Of a DNA stretch of 24,171 nucleotides, positions 16,039-21,526 are shown in pieces. The stretch is from an uncultured Prevotellaceae bacterium (GTDB lineage: Bacteria; Bacteroidota; Bacteroidia; Bacteroidales; Bacteroidaceae), in the NCBI GenBank assembly GCA_937891085.1, contig CALAEY010000125.1, positions 1 to 24,171 of the forward strand, written 5' to 3'. Each line of letters starts with the position of its first letter. Position 1 is the first letter of the stretch. Made by a program: the position numbers and the translations under genes. The notes beneath the pieces are model-generated. The model did not search any database, was not told the origin of the DNA, and saw nothing but the letters and a program-made list of their open reading frames with translations.

Positions 16039-16046
16039 TATCTTTG
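16039..16046 (+). promoter_or_regulatory. -7 element of the toxin-antitoxin/kinase operon
   Basis: TATCTTTG matches TAnnTTTG and gives a leader of about 13 bases before the antitoxin ATG at 16064. No clear TTTG lies 19-21 bp upstream. The palindrome at 15982-15998 could let the antitoxin regulate both divergent promoters. Confidence 0.6.
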
Positions 16047-16063
16047 CAGAAAAATAAATAGAT

Positions 16064-16336
16064 ATGAGCAACTCTACACTAACAACTATTGAACCTATGG
16101 ATATCTTCACACTGAAGGTACCGAAGACAGAAGCTTCTTTCCTAAGAACTATGGCAAAGAAGATGGGGTGGATAATAGAAAAAAAGAAGGCTTCAAAAAA
16201 ACGTCTCTATGACCCAGAAACTGGTGACGTTCTAAATGAAAATACCATGAAAGCCATTGAGGAAACCATAGCTGAACAAAACATGACAGAAGTTAAATCT
16301 ATGGACGAGTATCTGAAACTCGTCAACAATCTCTGA
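16064..16336 (+). CDS. Putative antitoxin of a YafQ-type type II toxin-antitoxin system
   Basis: A 90-residue protein placed 6 bp before the toxin gene, the usual antitoxin-first order. The N-terminal part (residues 12-40, MDIFTLKVPKTEASFLRTMAKKMGW) could form a strand-helix-helix DNA-binding domain. A lysine-rich middle and an acidic C-terminal helix (about 60-90) would be the toxin-neutralising tail. I do not recognise a named family with confidence, so the call rests mainly on position and size. It sits under a clear -7 box. It is AT-richer than the kinase and protease genes downstream. Confidence 0.75.
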   Translation: MSNSTLTTIEPMDIFTLKVPKTEASFLRTMAKKMGWIIEKKKASKKRLYDPETGDVLNENTMKAIEETIAEQNMTEVKSMDEYLKLVNNL

Positions 16337-16342
16337 ACACAA

Positions 16343-16624
16343 ATGGAGAAATTTTCACTTAGATTAAGTGACCGCTACTTAAAAGACTTGAAGTTGGCTA
16401 GAAAACGGGGATTAGACGAAAGCCTTTTAAATGAAATCATCTTAAAATTAATGAATGGTGAAGAATTACCTGCAAAAAATCGCAATCACCTTTTACATGG
16501 TGACTACAATGGTTTCTGGGAATGTCACATTACGCCTGATTGGCTTCTTCTTTACCAAAAGGATACAGAAATAAGGATTATCTCTTTATATCGAACAGGA
16601 ACTCACTCTGATTTATTTGGATAA
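16343..16624 (+). CDS. YafQ/RelE-family mRNA interferase toxin
   Basis: A 93-residue ribosome-dependent endoribonuclease of the YafQ branch. All key residues known from E. coli YafQ have counterparts: His52, His62, Asp66, Trp67, His88 and Phe92, in LLHGDYNGFWECHITPDW and RTGTHSDLF. It would cleave mRNA in the ribosomal A site during stress when the antitoxin is degraded. The stop TAA is immediately followed by the ATG of the HPr-kinase-like gene, with no gap, so the toxin and kinase are almost certainly on one transcript. The gene looks complete. Confidence 0.9.
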   Translation: MEKFSLRLSDRYLKDLKLARKRGLDESLLNEIILKLMNGEELPAKNRNHLLHGDYNGFWECHITPDWLLLYQKDTEIRIISLYRTGTHSDLFG

Positions 16625-17539
16625 ATGAAAACGATGGATACATTATATTACAAAGTAGCAAACCTGACCTTCGGCATTGAGCTGCATGAAGGCATAGCAC
16701 TGGATGGTATGCTGGGAGCCTATGAGCCTTTCCGCACAGCGCAGACCGATGAACCACTCTTCTTGCTGAAGGTGGTGAGTAGCGAGGAATCAGATGCCCG
16801 TGGGGGCAAAGATTGGAAGCTGTTACTCGACCACGACTTCGAGGGCATGATTACTGAGATCTATACCGATGAGGCAGACGCATACCACTATACGCTGCAC
16901 TTCAGCAGTCAGCCAGAGATGTGGACCTGCGTGGACTTCACGCGTGACCTCAGCCAGATGGAGTGCCGCATACATGGCAATCAGCGCTTCCAGCTCTTCG
17001 GGCTCAACAATGCGCTGATGCTGCTCTTCGCCCTTTGCAGCGCTCCGCATGACACGCTTCTCTTCCACGCCTCCGTCACCATGAACGGTGGCAAGGGTTA
17101 CCTCTTCTTGGGCAAGAGCGGCACGGGCAAGAGCACCCATAGCCAGCTATGGATCAAGTACATAGAAGGCTGCGAGCTACTGAACGATGACAATCCTGCC
17201 GTGCGACTGATCGACGGTCGTCCGTGGGTGTTCGGCACGCCGTGGAGCGGTAAGACACCTTGCTACAAGAACCAGCAAGTGCCAGTGGGTGGCTTCGTGC
17301 GTCTCTGGCAGGCTCCTGTCAACGAGATACAGCGTCTGTCTATTCTGCAAGCCTACGCTGCCCTGCTACCCACCATCAGCAACATGCGTTGGGAGAAGCA
17401 GTGTGCCGATGCCATCAACGCCACCATCAACAAGGTGATACAAGTGGCTCCTGTCTTCAGCCTGAAAAACCGCCCCGAGGAAGCCGCTGCCCGCCTAAGT
17501 TTCAACGCCTTAAAGGAAGCCGATGGAAGCCGACAGTAA
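16625..17539 (+). CDS. HPr-kinase-like protein (putative peptide kinase)
   Basis: A 304-residue protein whose second half has the HprK C-terminal kinase fold: LLFHASVTMNGGKGYLFLG with Walker A GKSGTGKST (163-171), LNDDNPAV (Asp188, Asp189) and GTPWSGK (204-210). It lacks the HprK N-terminal HPr-sensing domain arrangement, and no HPr is nearby. Such solo kinases accompany PqqD-like proteins and PF14907 nucleotidyltransferases in RiPP clusters, where lasso-peptide kinases phosphorylate a serine of the precursor. The start ATG abuts the toxin stop codon, and the end overlaps the S24/S26 peptidase gene by 17 bp. Base composition is higher in GC than the toxin-antitoxin pair just upstream, which suggests the pair was joined to it later. 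Confidence 0.83.
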   Translation: MKTMDTLYYKVANLTFGIELHEGIALDGMLGAYEPFRTAQTDEPLFLLKVVSSEESDARGGKDWKLLLDHDFEGMITEIYTDEADAYHYTLHFSSQPEMWTCVDFTRDLSQMECRIHGNQRFQLFGLNNALMLLFALCSAPHDTLLFHASVTMNGGKGYLFLGKSGTGKSTHSQLWIKYIEGCELLNDDNPAVRLIDGRPWVFGTPWSGKTPCYKNQQVPVGGFVRLWQAPVNEIQRLSILQAYAALLPTISNMRWEKQCADAINATINKVIQVAPVFSLKNRPEEAAARLSFNALKEADGSRQ

Positions 17540-17990
17540 ACGCATAGTGCCCAATGACGTGATGCTTGGCGAGGTGCGCCGAATGATAGCCGAGGGACAC
17601 AGCGTCACTATCAAGGTGAAGGGTGTGAGCATGTTGCCCTTCATCGTGGGCGACCGTGATAGCGTGCGACTGGTAAAGCCTTCGCACTTGAGGGGACGTG
17701 ACATTGCCCTGGCAGAAGTGGATGAAGGGCACTACGTGCTGCATCGCATCAAGCGCATAGAGCCTACCCGCATCACTCTGATGGGCGACGGCAACCTGCG
17801 TGGCATGGAGTATTGCCGTCCGAAAGACATAGCGGGTAAAGTTGAAGTGATTTTCCGCAATGGCAAGAGCATCGACCCTTGGGCACCTTCAGAGCAGCGC
17901 CACGTAGGCCTTTGGTTGGCCCTCACCCCTATCAGACGCATTCTGCTGGCCATCTACAGAAGAACTGTTCTTCGCAGTCAGCTTAAATGA
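17523..17990 (+). CDS. S24/S26 family serine peptidase (signal-peptidase-like)
   Basis: A 155-residue protein. KVKGVSMLPFIVGDRDSV carries the nucleophile (Ser36) in the SMxPxxxxGD motif. YVLHRIKRI supplies His74 (SipW/archaeal-type Ser-His) or Lys77 as possible base, and LMGDGN (87-91) is the later conserved strand. A hydrophobic C-terminal stretch (about 128-146) could associate with the membrane. Translation is coupled to the kinase by a 17-bp overlap. As the ABC exporter of the neighbouring operon has no C39 peptidase, this enzyme might remove a leader peptide (inference). A regulatory LexA-like role is unlikely, since no DNA-binding domain is present. Confidence 0.82.
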   Translation: MEADSKRIVPNDVMLGEVRRMIAEGHSVTIKVKGVSMLPFIVGDRDSVRLVKPSHLRGRDIALAEVDEGHYVLHRIKRIEPTRITLMGDGNLRGMEYCRPKDIAGKVEVIFRNGKSIDPWAPSEQRHVGLWLALTPIRRILLAIYRRTVLRSQLK

Positions 17991-18027
17991 TTCATGTCTA
18001 TTTTTTTTAATTTTGTACACAATTCTT

Positions 18028-18099
18028 CTTCCGCTCTTCCGCTAAACTCAGATAACGCATAATCTGTATATGCTATCATAGCGGAAGAAGAAGCGGAAG
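18028..18099. repeat. Inverted repeat downstream of the peptidase gene
   Basis: CTTCCGC plus TCTTCCGCTA (18028-18044) pair with TAGCGGAAGA and GCGGAAG (18079-18099) with a 4-base bulge; the arms are themselves internally repeated (TTCCGCT twice). It may act as a terminator, though no T-tract follows. The remainder of 17991-18320 is AT-rich with only a weak -7-like TATCTTCG at 18270-18277. Confidence 0.5.
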
Positions 18100-18320
18100 T
18101 AGAAATAAGAAAACTTTTACAAATATCGATAACCATGCGTTATAACATCCCAACAGCTCTACCCTACTCTTCCATCCGCTACATCTTCTAAACGGAGCAC
18201 CAAACGCCCTAAACCACATTGGAGAAACTTTTTTTCACCACGAAAGCGTATAATAAGAAAAATAATACTTATCTTCGCAGCGTAAGAACAAAATAAATCA
18301 ATCACATTACTATTATAATT

Positions 18321-19304
18321 ATGGAGAAGAAAACAAGCAAACCATTAAAATCAAGAAACATGGATGAGTTGAACAAATACGTACGTTTTGACTGGGCTGC
18401 CAAGCGCATGCTCCGTGACAAGGCCAACTTCGGGGTACTCGAGGGATTGGTTACCGTGCTCATTGGCGAACCCATCAAGATAATGGAGATTCTGGAGAGC
18501 GAAAGCAATCAGGAATCGGAGTTCGATAAGTTCAACCGCGTGGACATCAAGGCTCGAAACAGCAAGGATGAGATCATCTTGGTGGAGATTCAGCAGACAC
18601 GTGAGCTCTACTTCCTGCAGCGTCTGCTCTACGGAGTGGCTAAGACCATCACCGAACATATCTCACGTGGCAATGTCTATGACCAAGTGAAGAAGGTCTA
18701 TTCCATCAGCATCCTCTACTTCGATCTGGGCAGAGGAGCAGACTACCTCTATCATGGCCAGACCACCTTCGAAGGCGTGCATACGCATGACACCCTGCAG
18801 ATCAACACCCGTGAACGTGATGCCATCCGCATGAAAGCCCCTGAGGAGATTTTCCCAGAATACTATATCATCCGCGTGAACGAGTTCAACCAAGTGGCAC
18901 GTACGCCGCTGGAGGAGTGGATAGACTATCTGAAGAGTGGGCGCATCAAGGATGACACCACCACCCCAGGTCTGACAGAAGCCAAGGAAAGACTTCTCTA
19001 TCTCCAGATGAGCGACAAGGATCGTGCTGCCTACGACCGTCACATTGACAACATCATGGTACAAAACGATGTGCTTGGCACCAGCAAACTCGAAGGTCTG
19101 ATTCAAGGACGTGAAGAAGGCCTCGTGCAAGGACGTGAAGAAGGCCTCGTGCAGGGCCGTGAAGAAGGCCTCGTGCAGGGCCGTGAAGAAGGACGTTCTG
19201 AAGGAAAAACTGAGGTAGCGCGAAACCTGAAACAAATGGGCCTCTCCCTTTCTGCTATTGCAAGTGCCACAGGCCTCACAGAAGCAGAGATTAACTCCCT
19301 ATAA
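18321..19304 (+). CDS. Rpn family PD-(D/E)XK nuclease (transposase-like, PF12784)
   Basis: A 327-residue protein of the Rpn/recombination-promoting nuclease group. The opening YVRFDWAAKRMLRDKANFGVLEGLV is typical, and the nuclease core is visible as FNRVDIKARN (catalytic Asp) and ILVEIQQ (Glu-x-Gln). Family members are metal-dependent DNA endonucleases, some acting in phage defence or RecA-independent recombination. Near the C terminus an eight-residue unit GREEGLVQ occurs almost four times (about residues 263-293), encoded by 24-bp DNA repeats, and is followed by a helical tail ending in LTEAEINSL. The repeat is charged and probably a flexible helix or coiled coil. The gene stands alone and is followed by an IS3-like scar. 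Confidence 0.88.
   Translation: MEKKTSKPLKSRNMDELNKYVRFDWAAKRMLRDKANFGVLEGLVTVLIGEPIKIMEILESESNQESEFDKFNRVDIKARNSKDEIILVEIQQTRELYFLQRLLYGVAKTITEHISRGNVYDQVKKVYSISILYFDLGRGADYLYHGQTTFEGVHTHDTLQINTRERDAIRMKAPEEIFPEYYIIRVNEFNQVARTPLEEWIDYLKSGRIKDDTTTPGLTEAKERLLYLQMSDKDRAAYDRHIDNIMVQNDVLGTSKLEGLIQGREEGLVQGREEGLVQGREEGLVQGREEGRSEGKTEVARNLKQMGLSLSAIASATGLTEAEINSL
19107..19196 (+). repeat. In-frame 24-bp tandem repeat in the rpn gene
   Basis: Units start at 19107, 19131 and 19155, with a fourth partial unit at 19179. Each begins GGACGTGAAGAAGG or GGCCGTGAAGAAGG. Units differ at one or two bases, so the array expanded recently and can change length without shifting frame. Confidence 0.9.
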
Positions 19305-19325
19305 TAAAAGGTCCTGTAACAAGAT

Positions 19326-19373
19326 TGAAGTGACCCCCGAAAGTTTTTTGTCCAACTTCCGGGGGTCACTTCA
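19326..19373. repeat. 48-bp palindrome resembling IS3/IS150-type termini, or terminator hairpin
   Basis: TGAAGTGACCCCCG... (19326-19345) pairs with ...CGGGGGTCACTTCA (19354-19373), with one mismatch and an 8-base loop. TGAAGTGACCCCC followed by AAGTTGGACA (minus strand) resembles terminal inverted repeats of IS150-group elements (from memory). It also works as a strong hairpin after rpn, but the only T-run is in the loop. Confidence 0.6.
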
Positions 19374-19401
19374 TAGCCCGACGAAACTCTTTACGTTTTT
19401 A

Positions 19402-19461
19402 TCATAGACATAGTACCAATTCTTGGTTTCTTCTATATTGAAACTCTACTGGCGCTGTACC
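19402..19461 (-). pseudogene. Possible 3' remnant of an IS3-family transposase
   Basis: The minus strand reads GTAPVEFQYRRNQELVLCL and a stop. The P-V-E-F/Y-x-Y/R pattern is like the last residues of IS3/IS150 OrfB transposases, and the terminal-repeat-like palindrome lies 28 bp further on, where the IS right end would be. Only about 20 codons remain, so the call is tentative. Confidence 0.35.
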
Positions 19462-19506
19462 TAAAGGGGGAACGACAAAAAGATGAATAAAAAATGAATG
19501 AATCCA

Positions 19507-19890
19507 TCAAAACAACTTAATCTCCTCCGGATCCACATCCTTGAACCAAGTTTTCAGCTTGGTGGCAGCTTGCTGTTCTATGTCGGGAGTGACGTTCACC
19601 CAGATGGTGCGGAGGGCATAGATCAGGGCGGCAAGGTCGTCGGTGAAGCCTACCACGGGGATGCCGTCTGGTATCAGGTCGATGGGGAGGATGAAGTAGC
19701 CTAACGCCCCATAGATGATGGCTTTGTCTTCCTTCGAGACATTCGGACTTTTCAGCACATAGTAGCAGAGCAGCACGGCATAAACAGTCTTCACACCAGC
19801 CTTCTGGGCAAAGTAGCTCATCTTGTCCCACAACTTCGTTTCAGTGAAATTAGGCACATATTTCTTCAGTTTTTCGACACTCCATTTCAT
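19507..19890 (-). CDS. YkvA family (DUF1232) membrane protein
   Basis: A 127-residue protein with the YkvA signature YFILPIDLIPDGIPVVGFTDDLAAL (about 65-89), preceded by a hydrophobic segment (about 33-47). Members are small membrane-associated proteins of unknown function. The ATG at 19890 gives the normal family length; the frame continues upstream only as antisense to the phosphatase gene. Its own promoter is visible: TTTTG (19960-19956), about 22 bp and TATCTTTG (19933-19926) on the minus strand. It is divergent from the tyrosine phosphatase gene with about 100 bp shared between them. Confidence 0.87.
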   Translation of the reverse strand: MKWSVEKLKKYVPNFTETKLWDKMSYFAQKAGVKTVYAVLLCYYVLKSPNVSKEDKAIIYGALGYFILPIDLIPDGIPVVGFTDDLAALIYALRTIWVNVTPDIEQQAATKLKTWFKDVDPEEIKLF

Positions 19891-19925
19891 AGCAATGCAT
19901 TTTAAGGATGATTCAATATCAAGCG

Positions 19926-19960
19926 CAAAGATAAAAAAAGTACGCAATAATAAGGCAAAA
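19926..19960 (-). promoter_or_regulatory. Promoter of the YkvA gene
   Basis: Minus-strand TTTTG (19960-19956) and TATCTTTG (19933-19926) are about 22 bp apart, giving a leader of about 30 bases. Confidence 0.6.
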
Positions 19961-19976
19961 ATAGGGAGAAATAATG

Positions 19977-19984
19977 TATCTTTG
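19977..19984 (+). promoter_or_regulatory. -7 element of the phosphatase gene, implying a near-leaderless mRNA
   Basis: TATCTTTG matches TAnnTTTG and ends only five bases before the ATG at 19990. No other in-frame start exists ahead of the catalytic CX5R motif, so the mRNA would have almost no 5' leader. Confidence 0.6.
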
Positions 19985-19989
19985 TCCCT

Positions 19990-20493
19990 ATGGAAAAGAA
20001 TATTGAAAAGACAACGCCGCTCTTCAGCATCCTGTTTGTGTGCCTGGGCAATATCTGTCGCTCTCCTGCTGCGGAGGGTATCATGAAGCACCAGCTGGAG
20101 CTTAACGGACTGGCAGACAGGGTGTTTGTGGATTCTGCGGGCATCGGCAACTGGCATGTGGGCGATCTTCCAGATGCGCGTATGCGGGTGCACGGCAGCA
20201 GGCGAGGCTATGATTTCTGCAGCCGTGCGCGCCAGATAAAGCGGGCGGATTTCGATCGTTTTGACCTCATCATCGTGATGGACGATGACAACTACGATGA
20301 TGTCTGCAGCCTGGCAAGAAACGAGGACGACAGGGCGAAAGTTCACCTAATGACGGAGTACCTCAGTCGCTTCAAAGGCCGCCGCAGTGTGCCTGATCCT
20401 TACTACGGCGGTGATGCGGGCTTTGAGTTGGTACTCGACTTGCTGGAAGACGGTTGCGCGAGACTGGCAGAACTAATTAAAATTGAAAATTAA
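19990..20493 (+). CDS. Low-molecular-weight protein-tyrosine phosphatase
   Basis: A 167-residue cytoplasmic phosphatase. The P-loop VCLGNICRSP (Cys18, Arg24, CX5R) and general-acid loop VPDPYYGG (Asp136) are intact. LMW-PTPs dephosphorylate tyrosine kinases, often ones controlling exopolysaccharide, but no such kinase is in the window. The last five residues (IKIEN) and the stop are encoded by units of the heptamer repeat that begins here, so the C terminus appears to have been rewritten by the repeat. The downstream J-domain gene lies 100 bp away, with repeat element B between. Confidence 0.93.
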   Translation: MEKNIEKTTPLFSILFVCLGNICRSPAAEGIMKHQLELNGLADRVFVDSAGIGNWHVGDLPDARMRVHGSRRGYDFCSRARQIKRADFDRFDLIIVMDDDNYDDVCSLARNEDDRAKVHLMTEYLSRFKGRRSVPDPYYGGDAGFELVLDLLEDGCARLAELIKIEN

Positions 20494-20580
20494 AAATTGA
20501 ACATTGAACATTGAGCATTGATGGCTGCGCTATCTGTAATGCATCAACCCATCCGGATGGATAATGTTCAATGTTCAATA
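20478..20580. repeat. Intergenic repeat element B: heptamer arms around a unique core
   Basis: Six 7-bp units (20478-20519: TAAAATT, GAAAATT, AAAAATT, GAACATT twice, GAGCATT) include the phosphatase stop codon. Inverted units AATGTTC twice lie at 20563-20576. The segment 20496-20512 is a perfect 17-bp inverted copy of 20563-20579. The core contains ATGGCTGCGC and CCCATCC, shared with the element at 7931-8022, and a CATCCGGATG palindrome. Confidence 0.8.
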
Positions 20581-20593
20581 AAAATAATAAAGA

Positions 20594-21433
20594 ATGGGCA
20601 TAGGAAAGTGGATAGCAGGCGCACTGGGATTCATCCAGTTTGGGCCGTTGGGAGCACTGGCAGGATTTGCACTGGGCTCTCTTTTCGATAATATGTTTGA
20701 TCAAGGCAGCATGTCTGCAGGTGGTGGGCAGTCGTATGGTGGTGGCACCTATGGCGGAGGAACCTATGGCGGAGGAACCTACAGCCAAGAGACGTATCGC
20801 CAAGATGCCAGGGGGCAGCGCAACAGCTTCCTCTTCTCCATGCTGGTGATGGCTTCTTACATCATCCGTGCTGACAATAAGATCATGCACAGCGAGATGG
20901 AGTATGTGCGCCAATTCCTGCGGGTGAACTTCGGAGAGAATGCCGTGACAGAAGGAGAGCAGATATTGCTCAACCTCTTCAATCAGCGCAAGCAGATGGA
21001 TGCCCAGAATCCCAATGCGTTCAAGAATACCATCGCTCAATGCGGCCAGCAGATAGCCATGTATATGAACTACAGCGAGCGTCTGCAGCTGCTGGGTTTC
21101 CTCGTGCAGATAGCCAAAGCGGACGGTAGTGTGGTGACTGAGGAAATCAACGCACTGAAGGAAGTGGCTGTGGCTATGGGACTGAGTGTCAGCGATGTAG
21201 ATTCTGCCCTCAACTTGGGTGGCACTACGCTCGAAGAGGCTTACAAGGTGCTGGGAGTTTCGCCCGATGCTACCGATGAGGAGGTGCGCAAGGCTTACCG
21301 CAAGTTGGCCATGGAGCATCACCCCGATAAGGTGGAGACGCTGGGTGAGGACATCAAGAAGGCTGCCGAACAGAAATTCAAACAAATCAACGAGGCGAAG
21401 GAGATAGTCTGGAAGGCTCGAGGGATGAAATAA
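20594..21433 (+). CDS. DjlA-like co-chaperone: TerB domain plus C-terminal J domain
   Basis: A 279-residue protein. Residues 1-35 are a glycine-rich hydrophobic membrane segment (GALAGFALGSLF). Residues 43-64 form a low-complexity linker with YGGGT repeated, encoded by 15-bp DNA repeats. Residues about 75-205 are a TerB-like helical domain (ASYIIRADNKIMHSEME, QIAKADGSVVTEEI). Residues about 211-279 form a J domain with the HPD motif (243-245) in AMEHHPDKVETLG. This is the DjlA layout: a membrane-anchored J protein that stimulates DnaK. No promoter consensus is seen in the upstream repeat spacer, so it may be transcribed from the phosphatase promoter. Confidence 0.9.
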   Translation: MGIGKWIAGALGFIQFGPLGALAGFALGSLFDNMFDQGSMSAGGGQSYGGGTYGGGTYGGGTYSQETYRQDARGQRNSFLFSMLVMASYIIRADNKIMHSEMEYVRQFLRVNFGENAVTEGEQILLNLFNQRKQMDAQNPNAFKNTIAQCGQQIAMYMNYSERLQLLGFLVQIAKADGSVVTEEINALKEVAVAMGLSVSDVDSALNLGGTTLEEAYKVLGVSPDATDEEVRKAYRKLAMEHHPDKVETLGEDIKKAAEQKFKQINEAKEIVWKARGMK

Positions 21434-21521
21434 CGTTAGACATTAAACGTTAAACATTAAACGTTAGACATTAAACATTAAACGTTAAACATTGAGAATT
21501 GAGAATTAGACCTTAAACATG
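21431..21521. repeat. Thirteen-unit heptamer array between the J-domain and GH78-like genes
   Basis: Thirteen contiguous 7-bp units in perfect register, consensus ARACRTT (AAACGTT, AAACATT, AGACATT; two GAGAATT near the end). The J-domain gene's stop codon TAA is in the first unit. The array fills nearly the whole spacer up to five bases before the next start codon. Confidence 0.92.
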
Positions 21522-21526
21522 ACTAT

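Noticed and set aside
9786..17990. Complete lasso-peptide cluster
   Set aside because: No Asn-synthetase-like cyclase and no B2 transglutaminase-like protease are present; only the accessory, kinase and export families are seen.
19891..20346. Long N-terminal extension of the YkvA protein
   Set aside because: It is antisense to the tyrosine phosphatase gene and lies upstream of the YkvA promoter.
20477..21385. 302-residue minus-strand open frame
   Set aside because: Opposite strand of the TerB/J-domain gene; the plus-strand protein has a complete HPD J domain.
21431..21521. CRISPR array
   Set aside because: Units are 7 bp and contiguous with no spacers, and no cas genes are near.
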